A DNA stretch of 64,000 nucleotides, taken from assembly GCA_020445605.1 (NCBI GenBank), contig JAGRGH010000057.1, positions 1 through 64,000 of the forward strand, in the 5' to 3' direction. The translations under genes were made by a program, and so were the position numbers. Below the pieces are notes generated by a model. The model was not told the origin of the DNA, did not search any database, and saw only the letters and a list, made by a program, of their open reading frames with translations. The DNA is from Chromatiales bacterium (GTDB taxonomy: Bacteria > Pseudomonadota > Gammaproteobacteria > JAGRGH01). Shown here piece after piece: positions 26,979-36,392 of this stretch. The stretch's first letter is position 1, and each line of letters starts with the position of its first letter.

Positions 26979-27710
26979 CTACAACACCTCGGCGTACAGC
27001 TTGCGCATTGCGTCCCACGAGGCTTTGTCCGCAGCTTCATTGTGGCCGACGGGTATCCCAAAACGCTTGCCACGCTCCGTTGCCGCAGGCACCGCGAAGC
27101 CGTGCATGGCATCGGGGTAGACGATGACCTCGTAGTCGGCGCCGGCGGCGTCCATCTCGGCACGAAACGCCTCGACGTCGCCCGCCGAAACCATCGCATC
27201 CGCCGCGCCGTGGCAAACGAGAATCCGTGCCTTGACCGAACCGGGCGCCGGCCGGTGAAACGAACCGAGCGCGCCATGGAAACTCGCCACGGCCTTCAGT
27301 GGCAGACCGATGCGCGCCATGTGCAGGGCCATTGCGCCGCCGAAGCAATAACCCATCGCCGCGGTTCGGTCGGCATCCACCAACGGCATGGCCCGCAGGG
27401 TCTCGAAACCCGCGCGCAGCCGGCGTGTGCCGGTTTCCATGTCATCGAGCACGCCCTGCATCAGGCCAGCGGCGCCAGCCACGTCAGCCGCCGTCCGGCC
27501 GTCGCCGAACATGTCGATCACGAACGCGACGTAGCCGAGCGCCGCGATCTGACGGGCGCGCTCGCGAATCTCGTCGTCCACACCCCACCATTCGTGGATC
27601 AGGATGACCCCCGGGCGCGGTCCCTGAATCGCCGCATCGTGGGCCACAAAGCCGACATGGCGCGCGGCGCCGACGGTGTACTCGTGGTCGGAAGTCTGGA
27701 TGTTCTGCAT
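26979..27710 (-). CDS. Dienelactone hydrolase family protein
   Basis: A 243-residue alpha/beta hydrolase. It has the catalytic cysteine in GYCFGG, the aspartate in CHGAADAMV and the histidine in DAMHGFAVP. The glutamate of VILIHEWWGVDDEIRERA matches the activating Glu of dienelactone hydrolases. It hydrolyses lactones or esters, with cytoplasmic location expected as there is no signal peptide. The natural substrate is uncertain because this family is broad. It is a single gene, convergent with the PEP-CTERM-like gene and divergent from the ACP operon. Confidence 0.9.
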   Translation of the reverse strand: MQNIQTSDHEYTVGAARHVGFVAHDAAIQGPRPGVILIHEWWGVDDEIRERARQIAALGYVAFVIDMFGDGRTAADVAGAAGLMQGVLDDMETGTRRLRAGFETLRAMPLVDADRTAAMGYCFGGAMALHMARIGLPLKAVASFHGALGSFHRPAPGSVKARILVCHGAADAMVSAGDVEAFRAEMDAAGADYEVIVYPDAMHGFAVPAATERGKRFGIPVGHNEAADKASWDAMRKLYAEVL

Positions 27711-27972
27711 GGGGCCTCCCGCAGGAATGCTGGTTGAACGATTCGCCGCGGCCCGCGCCCGCAGGCGAACCGGGCTGCCGTGGCCGGGAACCTTACTCGA
27801 AATTCCCTGCCACTGCGTCGGAAATTCCCCGCACGGGAACGGAATACGCCAAGGACGTTACCGCGGCTTGCGCCGCAGGTTCCGGCGCACGCTGACGCTG
27901 GTGTAGCATCGCGCTGCCAGCGCTGAACGGCGAACCGGCCTCTGCGGCCTTGACCGAGAACAACACAAGAAC

Positions 27973-28227
27973 ATGAACAAGCCGGAAGTCGTCACCGAAC
28001 TCATGCAGTTTTTCGCCGCCGAGTTTCCCGAGCCGGACGAGGCGCTCACCGAGGACACCAACCTGCTGCAGGGCTGGTTCATGGACTCGCTGGCGATCGT
28101 GACCACGACGCTGTTCATCGAAGAACATTTCGGCGTGCCGCTGTCGCGCGCCGACATCAACGGCGACAACTTCCAGAACGTATCGACCCTGGCGGACCTC
28201 GTACTCCGCAAACTGCCGGGCGAGTAG
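27973..28227 (+). CDS. Acyl/aminoacyl carrier protein (DltC-like)
   Basis: An 84-residue four-helix carrier protein. The phosphopantetheine site is Ser39 in GWFMDSLAIVTT. The pattern L-x-D-S-L, the acidic surface and the length match carrier proteins such as DltC. It would carry an amino acid or acyl group as a thioester made by the adenylating enzyme two genes downstream. It is 14 bases upstream of the MBOAT-like gene and is the first gene of the operon. Confidence 0.86.
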   Translation: MNKPEVVTELMQFFAAEFPEPDEALTEDTNLLQGWFMDSLAIVTTTLFIEEHFGVPLSRADINGDNFQNVSTLADLVLRKLPGE

Positions 28228-28241
28228 CAGGATCTTCCGCC

Positions 28242-29951
28242 ATGGCTGTGTTGCTCACGACCACGGTCACCGACGAGCTGCGCCAGAAGCACGACACGCA
28301 CCGCGCGGGCGTCGTCGCGGCCGTGCTCGGCGTGCTGCTTGTGTACATGTATCTGTTCACCTATGCCTACGAGTTGGTCGGCCTGCCGGCCCCGAAGGCG
28401 GTGGCCGAGGCCGTGGGCATGGATGTACGGCATGTGTTCGACGATGACGGCAATGTCGACTCGAACGTGGAGATTTCCGACACACAGCGCTACGAGACCA
28501 ACGACGACGAACGCCTCGTCTTTCTGCTGACCCTGGTCTGCGCGTTCCTGTCCGCGTATTTCCTGCCGCTCGGGCTCAAGCAGGCCTCGCTCGTGGTCTG
28601 GGCCTCACTGGCCATTGCGCTGCTGTTTGGCGTGCCGGCCGCACTCATGCTGCTCGCCGCGCACGTGACCGTATTCCTGACGCTGCATCCGCGCGCGGAC
28701 GGCGCCTATCTCTGGGGTGCCGCGCCGGGATTGCTGGTCGCCGCCGGGCTGGCCGCCACCGGCGACCCACCGTCGCCGCTGGTCGTGCTGCTGCCAGCGA
28801 TCAGTGCGGCTGCGTACCAGCATGTCTGGCTGCCGATCCTCGCGCAGCCGCGCGCCGGCGCCGTGCTGCGCACGATCGTCATGCAGGCGGCGCTGATCAC
28901 GGTCTGTATCGGTGCGATCGCCGAGGGCTTCACGGACGAGGAATGGAAGCTGCCGGTTGGCATCCTGTTCTTCTTCTGGCAGTGGGAACGCCTGCTGATG
29001 TATCACGCCGACTGGAAGGATGGCACGATCCCCGAGGACATCACGCTGTGGCGCTACCTACCCGTGTTCGTCACGCCCGCGGCCATTCCGAACATCGGCA
29101 TGCGCGTGGCGATCGGTCAGGGCTATTCGTACATCGACCGCACGTTCCTGTGCGAAGACAAGAACCGCATCGTCGCCGCCGGCATCAAGCTGCTGCTGAT
29201 CGCCATGGCCTATCTGATTCTGGGCCACTGGGCGCGCTGGGCACTCGTCGACCTGTTCGAAGGTTTCGGCATCGAAGTCTACAACGCGCGTATCACGGAG
29301 ATGATCAAGGCGTTTCACGCCGGCGAACCGGTCAGCACGGCCTCGGTGCTGACGACGACGCTGCTCGATCTGGTGCGCTGGGTGATGGTCTATGCGTCGG
29401 TCGCGCATTTCAAGGTCGGCGTATGGCGCATATGTGGCTACAGGGTCGATCCGAGCTTCGACAAACCCTGGATGGCGACGAACCTCGTGACCTTCTGGGC
29501 GCGGTTCACATTCCACTACCGCGAGTTCCTCGGGCGCATCTTTTACTACCCGGTCTTCTTCCGGTATTTCCGCAAACATCGGCTGCTGAGGATCGTCGTC
29601 GCGACGCTCGCCGCAGTCACGGTCGGCAACCTGATCTGGGGTCACATGGTCGAGCGCTTCTACTACGCCGGTATCGAGGCGCAGCAGTTCGCGCACACCT
29701 TCGCGACCTGGCCGTATTTCGTGCTGCTCGGTCTCGGCATCGGTTTGACCGAGGTCTATCTGGTCAAGAAAAAGCGCAAGCGCAAACCCTGGACACCCGG
29801 CGCCGGACTCGTCGGCGATGTCATCGCAACCTATTGCACGCTCCAGTTCTACGCGCTGATCCACATCTTCATCGTCAGTCGCGGCGCGTCTGACAACGCG
29901 GAGCTGTTCCGCCTGTTCCTGACGGCGTTCGGGATCCACATCCCTGCGTGA
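28242..29951 (+). CDS. MBOAT-like multi-span membrane acyltransferase (DltB-like)
   Basis: A 569-residue protein with about 12 hydrophobic helices and no signal peptide. The segment NLVTFWARFTFHYREFLGRI corresponds to the conserved FWRRWH region of MBOAT/DltB proteins, and the histidine in YALIHIFIVSRG may be the catalytic one. A large hydrophilic N-terminal loop (residues ~55–90, DDDGNVDSNVEISDTQ) is unusual. Such enzymes transfer an acyl or D-alanyl group from a carrier protein across the membrane. It lies between the carrier and the adenylation genes (gaps 14 and 19 bases). The MBOAT assignment is by motif and context, not by strong identity. Confidence 0.68.
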   Translation: MAVLLTTTVTDELRQKHDTHRAGVVAAVLGVLLVYMYLFTYAYELVGLPAPKAVAEAVGMDVRHVFDDDGNVDSNVEISDTQRYETNDDERLVFLLTLVCAFLSAYFLPLGLKQASLVVWASLAIALLFGVPAALMLLAAHVTVFLTLHPRADGAYLWGAAPGLLVAAGLAATGDPPSPLVVLLPAISAAAYQHVWLPILAQPRAGAVLRTIVMQAALITVCIGAIAEGFTDEEWKLPVGILFFFWQWERLLMYHADWKDGTIPEDITLWRYLPVFVTPAAIPNIGMRVAIGQGYSYIDRTFLCEDKNRIVAAGIKLLLIAMAYLILGHWARWALVDLFEGFGIEVYNARITEMIKAFHAGEPVSTASVLTTTLLDLVRWVMVYASVAHFKVGVWRICGYRVDPSFDKPWMATNLVTFWARFTFHYREFLGRIFYYPVFFRYFRKHRLLRIVVATLAAVTVGNLIWGHMVERFYYAGIEAQQFAHTFATWPYFVLLGLGIGLTEVYLVKKKRKRKPWTPGAGLVGDVIATYCTLQFYALIHIFIVSRGASDNAELFRLFLTAFGIHIPA

Positions 29952-29970
29952 TGGACTGAATCCGGACCCC

Positions 29971-31500
29971 ATGCAGAAACTGGCGATCGAATACCTGCGG
30001 ACCACCGTCGCCCGCCTGCCGGACAAGACCGCGCTCGTGGACGACTCCGGCGAGATCACGTTCGGCGCGCTGTGGCATCGGGCCCTGCACGCGGCGCGTG
30101 ACATCGCCGATCGTGTGGGCCGAAACGGCCTGCCGGTCGCGGTCGAGATCGAGAAATCCATCGACGCGATCGTCGCGATCGTCGCGATCCAGCTTTCCGG
30201 AAACCTCTACGTTCCGTTCGACCCGAACAGTCCACCGGAACGCCGCGAGCGCATGCTCCAGACACTCGGATCGCCCGCGACGATTCGCGTCAACATCGGC
30301 GCGCTGGAACTGGATGGACAGATCATCGGCGGCAGAGCAACCGGTGCGGATACCTCCAACGCGGAGATTGAAGCCGCATTGTTCGACGGGCTCGTCGCGC
30401 GCAAGAACATCGACCCGCTGTATGTGATCTTCACCTCCGGCACGACCGGCACGCCGAAGGGCGTGACAATCTCCAACGCCGCGGTCATCGATTACATCGA
30501 CTGGGTCCGGCACACCTACGCCGTGGACGAGTCCGAGATCATCGCAAACCAGGCGCCGCTGTATTTCGACAACTCCGTCCTGGATATTTATCTGTGCTTT
30601 GCCTGCGGCGCCACGCTGCATCTGCTGGCCGCGTCGCGCTTCATGTTCCCGGACGACGTCGTCAGCTACCTGGCCGCGAACAAGATCAGCCTGATCTTTT
30701 TCGTGCCGTCGCTGCTGTCGAACTTCGCGGCCGTCAACGCACTTCAGGAACACGATCTCGGCGCGCTGCGCAAGGTGCTGTTCGCCGGCGAACCGATGCC
30801 GCTTTCGACCCTGCGCTATCTGCGCGAGCGGCTGCCCCAGGCGCTGCTGTCGAACCTGTACGGGCCCACGGAAATCACCGTCGATGCGATCTACTGGACC
30901 TTCGGGACCGAGATCGAAACGCTCACGGAAGTGCCGCTGGGCAAGGCCTGCGAGAACAAGACGATCATCTTTCTCGATGAACACGGTGCGCCGGTGACCG
31001 AACCCGACGCCGTAGCCGAGATCTGTGTGGCGGGTGTCGGCGTCGCGCTGGGCTACTGGAACAACCCGGAACGCACCGCCGAGGTCTTCATCCAGAACCC
31101 CGAACACTCGCGCTACGCCGAGCGCATCTATCGCACCGGTGATCTCGGCTATGTCTCATCGCGCGACGGGCTGATCTACATGACCGGCCGCAAGGACGGC
31201 CAGTTCAAACACCGCGGCTATCGCATCGAGCCCGGCGAGATCGAGAGCGCGCTATCGGCGCTTGGCGAGGTCACGCAGAGCTGCGTGATCTACGACGCGG
31301 ACCATCGGGAGATCGTCGCGTTCTACACGCCCGCGGAACCCGGAAAGGAACTCAGGGGCGCCCACAAACTGCTGGCCGGACGGCTGCCGGCCTACATGAT
31401 CCCGCGGCGTTTCGTGGCCGTTGCCCGCATGCCCGTCACGCCCAACGGCAAGGTGGACCGCAAGGCACTCTGGGCGGGGTATAAGAAGCCGGGAGGCTGA
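29971..31500 (+). CDS. Amino acid adenylation enzyme (DltA-like)
   Basis: A 509-residue ANL-family enzyme. Visible core motifs are YVIFTSGTTGTPKG (151–164), NLYGPTE (295–301), YRTGDLGY and the catalytic lysine in NGKVDRKAL near the end. The stretch NQAPLYFDNSVLDIY resembles DltA. Asp200 corresponds to the residue that binds the amino group of the substrate, so an alpha-amino acid is likely; the following Asn differs from the usual D-alanine pocket. It activates its substrate with ATP and loads the carrier encoded by the first gene. It is the last gene of the operon; no dltD-like gene follows. Confidence 0.83.
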   Translation: MQKLAIEYLRTTVARLPDKTALVDDSGEITFGALWHRALHAARDIADRVGRNGLPVAVEIEKSIDAIVAIVAIQLSGNLYVPFDPNSPPERRERMLQTLGSPATIRVNIGALELDGQIIGGRATGADTSNAEIEAALFDGLVARKNIDPLYVIFTSGTTGTPKGVTISNAAVIDYIDWVRHTYAVDESEIIANQAPLYFDNSVLDIYLCFACGATLHLLAASRFMFPDDVVSYLAANKISLIFFVPSLLSNFAAVNALQEHDLGALRKVLFAGEPMPLSTLRYLRERLPQALLSNLYGPTEITVDAIYWTFGTEIETLTEVPLGKACENKTIIFLDEHGAPVTEPDAVAEICVAGVGVALGYWNNPERTAEVFIQNPEHSRYAERIYRTGDLGYVSSRDGLIYMTGRKDGQFKHRGYRIEPGEIESALSALGEVTQSCVIYDADHREIVAFYTPAEPGKELRGAHKLLAGRLPAYMIPRRFVAVARMPVTPNGKVDRKALWAGYKKPGG

Positions 31501-31522
31501 GAGTCTTGCAAGCGCCGGGGCG

Positions 31523-33814
31523 CTATGGAAGCGGCGCCGGCTCGAAGTCCGCGATACCGAAGTTCTGCTGCTGCTGTGACCACTCCAGCGTGGTCGTCTC
31601 GCCGGGTTGCGGGAAATCGTCGACCGTCACGGTCTTCTGGGCACCGAGCAGAAAGTCCGTCCCGTAAGTGGCGACGGTGAAGTTCGAAACCGATTCCACA
31701 ACGCCATCGCGATAGATGCGAAGTTCGTGGGCGCCGTCTCCCGCCTCGTTCCAATTCACGAGTGCGGCATAGCCGTTCAGCGTGTCCCAGCAGACGGCTT
31801 CGGTATCCGTACGTTTCAGATGATGTGCGAGCGGTTCTATCGGGCCGTCGTCGATCTGGTAGTCCAGCGTATCCGCATTACAGCTCCAGCCGCGCAGCAC
31901 GTCGATGCCGCTGACGGTGGCGCCATCCCGCGGGCTCTCATGGAAGAAACCTTCGGGTATCGGCCCGTTGCCGTCGGACTCGAACGCTTCGATGTCCGTG
32001 TGCGCACCGACGATACGGGGAAAACCCGCGCCGCGCTGGTCGTAGGGTTCAGCCGGATTGGTCAGCACCGCATCCAGCGCGGGGCTGTTGCCGGCCAATG
32101 CGCGCGTGGGCACACACATCTGCATGCCGGGCGCACCGGCCGGACGTTCGCAGCCATTGTCGGCAAGCGGGCCGAGCATGGGTTCGTCAGTAAAAATGTT
32201 GCCGTTGCCTTCGCCACCGAACTCCGCGGCGGAATCGCCAAGAAGACTTCCAGTCACCCCCGTCGAAGGCAACGGGGTTGACGTCCCGGTCATATCAAAG
32301 TTGCCACGCGCCGACGTGTTCGCAGCCAGAATTGTACTTTGCACAACGAAGCTATCGAGCGCTTCGACCGTGAGCCCCCCTCCACCGCGAGAAGCCGAGT
32401 TGTGGGAAATCGTGCTGCTTACGATCTCGACCACTCCAGATGCATAGATACCGCCGGCGAGCGCCCTCGCGCCCACCGCATCATTCGCAGCGATCGTGGC
32501 GTTCGACACCACGACCGAATCATCGGAGAAAACACCGCCGCCTCTCGCACTGCGACCATTGCTCTCATTGTTCACGATCGCGCTGTTCGATATGGCGCAG
32601 GATCTGCAATAAACACCGCCGCCATTTGCCCACTCGTAGGTTGCACGGTTTCCGGTCACCACGCTGTTTTCAAGACTGACAGTGGACGCATAGACTCCAC
32701 CGCCGTGCCCAGAAGACAGATTGTCGCGCAGAGCGCTATCCACAATTTCCGCATTCGTTGCTGAAACACCTCCGCCCGCACTGGCGAGGGTGTTTCCGGA
32801 AACGGTGCTTCGCTCCAGGGTCAGGCCCGCAGCCGATACGCCACCGCCCGCGTTGCTCGAAATCACACTGTCGACAATATGGGCTTGCTGCCCACGCACA
32901 CCCCGCCCGATGTTGTGCGAAACAGTTACGCGATCTAGCCCCAGATCACCGGTCGAATAGACTCCGCCGATGCCGAGGCTCGCGCGATTGTTGCTGATGT
33001 CGCTGTCGGTTATGTGCGCGGAACCCGCATAAATTCCGCCGCCACCATAGGAACCCCCACTGGATGGGCTCCCGGTGATTTCGTTTCCAGTAACCTCGGA
33101 ACGCAGCATCTCAAGGCTGGTCGCTCGCAGGCCGCCGCCTGTAGTCGAAGCACGATTGTTAGTGAACATGCTGTCGGCTACTGTGACCTGCCCGCCGTAG
33201 GCACCGCCCGCGCTACCGCCCGTATTGCCCGACAGATCACTACGCGTTATCTCCAGCCTGCCCTTCACATAGATTCCGCCACCGAGGGAATTCGCTCTGG
33301 AATTGAGGATCTGACAATTCACCAGGGTGAGATCACCACACGCAGCGACCGCCCCACCGTAACCGTTGTACGCACCGCCCAGATGCTCTATACAGGTCCA
33401 GGATGGAAACTCGCCGAGGGGGAGCGTGTTTCCGTCTCTGAGAATCAGGTTTTCCAGTGTCAGGTGCGGCTGCGGATAATTGTTGACGAAACCTTGCAGA
33501 AAAATTCGGGACGCATTGTTCGCGGTGATTTCCTGTCGCCCCGGCGGCCCAACAATCGCCAAGTCTTCCGTGATCAGGATATGTCCGGATGTCAGAACGA
33601 TTGAACCCAGCCCCGGAGAAAAGCGGATCTCGTTGCCACCCCCGTTACCCACGGCCTCGGCAATCACCGCTCGCAGGCTGCCGGGCCCGGAATCCGCGTT
33701 GCTGGTGACGTTGAAGATGGCCGCTGCGGCGAACGGACTTCCAAACGCGGCAAATGCCAATGCAGCAAGCACCGCGGTGCCGCATCCGCATGGAAGCGCA
33801 TAGCGGCCGCTCAT
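31523..33814 (-). CDS. Exported right-handed beta-helix protein with C-terminal GWSC module
   Basis: About 763 residues from the ATG at 33814, which follows a ggggga ribosome site. The signal peptide ends near AAFGSPFAAAA. The mature start IFNVTSNADSGPGSLRAVIAEA is typical of choice-of-anchor/polymorphic outer-membrane-like beta-helix proteins. Many short repeats follow, of the form S-x-I/V-S-x-N plus GGG-V/I-Y (GGGIYVKG, GGGVYAST, GGGVYCRS, GGGVFSDD). The last ~135 residues (ESPRDGATVSGIDVLRGWSC...NWNEAGDGAHELRIYRDG...LEWSQQQQNF) form a module shared with the gene upstream. Alternative starts at 33904 (four-base overlap) and 33853 exist. Probably surface-exposed. Confidence 0.75.
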   Translation of the reverse strand: MSGRYALPCGCGTAVLAALAFAAFGSPFAAAAIFNVTSNADSGPGSLRAVIAEAVGNGGGNEIRFSPGLGSIVLTSGHILITEDLAIVGPPGRQEITANNASRIFLQGFVNNYPQPHLTLENLILRDGNTLPLGEFPSWTCIEHLGGAYNGYGGAVAACGDLTLVNCQILNSRANSLGGGIYVKGRLEITRSDLSGNTGGSAGGAYGGQVTVADSMFTNNRASTTGGGLRATSLEMLRSEVTGNEITGSPSSGGSYGGGGIYAGSAHITDSDISNNRASLGIGGVYSTGDLGLDRVTVSHNIGRGVRGQQAHIVDSVISSNAGGGVSAAGLTLERSTVSGNTLASAGGGVSATNAEIVDSALRDNLSSGHGGGVYASTVSLENSVVTGNRATYEWANGGGVYCRSCAISNSAIVNNESNGRSARGGGVFSDDSVVVSNATIAANDAVGARALAGGIYASGVVEIVSSTISHNSASRGGGGLTVEALDSFVVQSTILAANTSARGNFDMTGTSTPLPSTGVTGSLLGDSAAEFGGEGNGNIFTDEPMLGPLADNGCERPAGAPGMQMCVPTRALAGNSPALDAVLTNPAEPYDQRGAGFPRIVGAHTDIEAFESDGNGPIPEGFFHESPRDGATVSGIDVLRGWSCNADTLDYQIDDGPIEPLAHHLKRTDTEAVCWDTLNGYAALVNWNEAGDGAHELRIYRDGVVESVSNFTVATYGTDFLLGAQKTVTVDDFPQPGETTTLEWSQQQQNFGIADFEPAPLP

Positions 33815-33900
33815 CACTACGCGTCCCCCACGTACGAGCCGAGAGCACAGCATGCGATCCCTTCGTACAATATGGCCTGCCAGCGTCGCGCCCTGGGCGG

Positions 33901-34887
33901 TCATGGCGTTACGCCCCCGGTGCCGGGTTGAAAATGTTTCAGGAGGAACCTCTGCTGTGGCGGCGACCATTCCAGCGTTGCCGCATCGCCGATCTCCGGG
34001 AAGTCGTGGACTGTGATCGAACGCTCAACGTCTGTTACGAAACTGGTCCCAGGCGAAACCACGATGAAGCGCTCGATCGCGACCGCGCCAGATCCGCGAT
34101 AGATACGCAGGTTGTGGATGCCCGTGGAATATTCGTTCCAGTTCACGATACCCGCATATCCATTGTCGACGTCGCCACAGTCATTAAGGGTATCCGGGCG
34201 ATTGAGCTTCGCGGCCAGCGGGATGAGCGGTCCGGAATCGACCTGGTAGGAAAACGCGTCGCCGTCGCATGACCAGCCCCGCAACACGTTGACACCGCTC
34301 ACGGTCTCGTTGGCGCGCGGCGTTTCGTGGTTCATCGTGCCCGGCAACTCCCCCTGCACGGTGAGGCTGGTCTCGAAGGCCAGCACGTGCTCGAGGCTCG
34401 CGCTGTCGATGTCGAACACCCGGAACTGATAATCGCCAGGCGGAAGCGGTTGCACAATGTGCGTTTGCGGCCCTGGCTGTGGAAGGAAAAAGCCTCCAGG
34501 GGTCAGCCACAGGCGCGGGTCTACAAGATTGACCACCGGCCCGTCCACGTCCACCTCCAGACCGTGGTAGACGACGTCCCCGGGATAACAAATACTCGTC
34601 AGAGTTAAAACGATCTCGTCCGAGTTGTCGGGCGTCGGATCGAGAAGCAAACTGACAAAGGGGTGCCACTCGCAATCGGCATTCGCGTTGCTCAGACACA
34701 GACTGGCGAGCAGGAACGCCAACGCCCGCGGCACCGCCGTTGTGTGCGCGCGCCTGCCGAGAGGGGCTATGAGATAGCCGGTACGAGCCGCGCCGGACGG
34801 TGACTGCGGTCGCGAGGACTGGACAGGCAGGCCGCACACCGCATGCGCGGATGGCCGCCCAAATGGCAGAAACGCTGAATCCTTCAT
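33901..34887 (-). CDS. Exported protein with the same C-terminal GWSC module
   Basis: Up to 328 residues. The hydrophobic signal (RALAFLLASLCLSNANADC) lies at about 54–72 when read from the ATG at 34887; a GTG at 34734 would give a more normal signal peptide, so the start is uncertain. The N-terminal mature half is a beta-rich domain with an Ig-like look (YHGLEVDVDGPVVNLVDPR). Residues from ~188 on match the C-terminus of the beta-helix protein: ETPRANETVSGVNVLRGWSC, NWNEYSTGIHNLRIYRGSG, VHDFPEIGD, LEWSPPQQRF. Its stop overlaps a possible start of the next gene, so the two are probably co-expressed. Confidence 0.65.
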   Translation of the reverse strand: MKDSAFLPFGRPSAHAVCGLPVQSSRPQSPSGAARTGYLIAPLGRRAHTTAVPRALAFLLASLCLSNANADCEWHPFVSLLLDPTPDNSDEIVLTLTSICYPGDVVYHGLEVDVDGPVVNLVDPRLWLTPGGFFLPQPGPQTHIVQPLPPGDYQFRVFDIDSASLEHVLAFETSLTVQGELPGTMNHETPRANETVSGVNVLRGWSCDGDAFSYQVDSGPLIPLAAKLNRPDTLNDCGDVDNGYAGIVNWNEYSTGIHNLRIYRGSGAVAIERFIVVSPGTSFVTDVERSITVHDFPEIGDAATLEWSPPQQRFLLKHFQPGTGGVTP

Positions 34888-35083
34888 CCGAACCCCACCC
34901 TGGTACCTGTCGTGCGCAAGCGTTGACGCACGGTCCCAAACCTAGCTCCATGCGCTGGTTCCCGTCAAGGCATTCGATACGCTGAGCGGCGGTGGGCCAG
35001 AGCGCTCCCGGCACGAACCGCCCGCCGCGACCGGTGCGCTCGCCTGGAACGGCGCACCGGTCGCTGCGAACGCGATCGTCAGG

Positions 35084-35677
35084 TCAGTTCTTGCGGGTGT
35101 CGAAATGCTCGGAGTAGCGGGCGATGTAGTCGTCGCTCGCCAGCGGCACGTGGCAGCCGCGGCACTTGCTGAAGTCCGAGGTGGCGGGCGTGGTGCCATC
35201 GGCCTGGTAGGCGGAATACACCCAGTCGCCGGTGGCGACCGTGCCGGCCCGCAGCGCCTGGCCCCAGCCCGCGCCCTTGGCCATCACGAAGACCTTGTCG
35301 AGCTTGTCCTTGACCAGCCGCCCCTCGGCGTCACGCTGGAGATTTCCCGAGCCATCCTTGCGCGCGGTGTAGATCTCCATGACGGAAACGGTTCCGGACG
35401 GAAACGCCTCGCCACGCTTCGCTTTAAGACCCGTGTCGTTGATATAGATCTCGCGGACCTGCCCAGCCTTGTCCTTGTCGACCGTCGGCACGAATTTCGG
35501 CCAGCCGGCGTAGCCGGTGGGCACGGTGATTTCGCCGTCTGCCTTGGCGCTTTCGCCCGAGGATTTGCTCGTCAGGGTATTGCAGCCCGCGCCCGCCAGC
35601 AGCAGCGCCGCCGCGGCAACGGCACCCGTCGCTAACCGGCCCCGTCCAGTCGTGGTGTTGTCCATCGGTGTCTCCAT
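35084..35677 (-). CDS. Cytochrome P460 family lipoprotein
   Basis: A 197-residue protein with a lipoprotein signal (AALLLAGAGC, lipobox cysteine at ~32). The mature part has the P460 beta-sheet pattern (VSVMEIYTARKDGSG...KVFVMAKGAGWG...GDWVYSAYQADG) and one c-type heme site CRGCH near the C-terminus. Members include hydroxylamine-oxidising P460 enzymes and NO-binding cytochromes c'-beta; which applies here cannot be told without the heme cross-linking lysine being assigned. Inverted repeats (cgtatcc/ggatacg, 35691–35708) lie just upstream. Confidence 0.87.
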   Translation of the reverse strand: METPMDNTTTGRGRLATGAVAAAALLLAGAGCNTLTSKSSGESAKADGEITVPTGYAGWPKFVPTVDKDKAGQVREIYINDTGLKAKRGEAFPSGTVSVMEIYTARKDGSGNLQRDAEGRLVKDKLDKVFVMAKGAGWGQALRAGTVATGDWVYSAYQADGTTPATSDFSKCRGCHVPLASDDYIARYSEHFDTRKN

Positions 35678-35810
35678 GGTTCGAATCTGACGTATCCACG
35701 CGGATACGTACGCCTATACGTCGGCGGGTCGCATACGGATGCACGCGGCGGACAAATTCGACGCGAATGGGCCCCGAACGGCGGAAAAGGCAGAGCGAGC
35801 GGTCGCGCGA

Positions 35811-36296
35811 CTAGCGATCCCGCGCCGGCGAGATGACGTCGATCGGGCGGCGGTCCTTGCCGTCGAAGGCCGGCGAAAACACCACGAAGGCCAGCGCCGG
35901 CCCGGCGCCGACGTTTTCGGCCCAGTGGAACACCCCGCGCGGGATGAATGCGCTGTCGCCGGGGCGCAGCGCGACATCACGGTCGGCCAGATGCAGCACG
36001 GTGTCGCCGCGAATGGCGACGACGGTCAGATCGTGGCGGTCGTGCGCATGCGGAGACTCCCGCGTGGCGAGCCGGATCAGGTGGGCGCTGGCGGCCTCGG
36101 TGCGATGCAGCTCGCGAAGGGCAATGGGGGCGGCAAGCTGCGCGGCGCTCCAGTCGTCGAGCCGGACGTCGTCCGGCGCCACCGTCACCGTGGGGCCGGG
36201 ATCGCCCCCCGCGTGCGCGGCGCCAGAAAAAAACGCCAGCGCCACAACGAAGTACATCGCGCTGCACCGCGCGGGCTTGGTCCTGCTCATCGCCAT
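35811..36296 (-). CDS. Periplasmic cupin-domain protein
   Basis: A 161-residue protein. The signal peptide ends after FFSGAAHA. The cupin core has the metal-type ligands in RESPHAHDRHDLTVVAIRG and a second motif GDSAFIPRGVFHWAENVG. Small cupins bind metals or small ligands; no enzyme activity can be assigned. It is a single gene on the minus strand between the P460 gene and a terminator. Confidence 0.82.
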   Translation of the reverse strand: MAMSRTKPARCSAMYFVVALAFFSGAAHAGGDPGPTVTVAPDDVRLDDWSAAQLAAPIALRELHRTEAASAHLIRLATRESPHAHDRHDLTVVAIRGDTVLHLADRDVALRPGDSAFIPRGVFHWAENVGAGPALAFVVFSPAFDGKDRRPIDVISPARDR

Positions 36297-36300
36297 CCTC

Positions 36301-36346
36301 CAAAAACAAAAACCCGCGGCCAGGCCAAACAGCCCCGACCGCGGGT
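36301..36346 (-). terminator. Rho-independent terminator of the membrane-protein gene
   Basis: Read on the minus strand, arms acccgcgg and ccgcgggt (36339–36346 and 36312–36319) form a stem, followed by a T-rich run (complement of caaaaacaaaaa at 36301–36312). It lies 47 bases after the stop of the gene at 36393. Confidence 0.8.
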
Positions 36347-36392
36347 CCGGTTCGCACTCCGCGGCGCAGGGCGCCGCGGAGGAGCTGCGGGC

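Noticed and set aside
27711-27972. Riboswitch or small RNA upstream of the ACP operon
   Set aside because: Only a short GC hairpin is visible; no known riboswitch pattern was recognised.
35691-35730. Operator for the P460 gene (cgtatcc/ggatacg inverted repeat)
   Set aside because: A short palindrome alone does not show regulation; no matching regulator gene is nearby.
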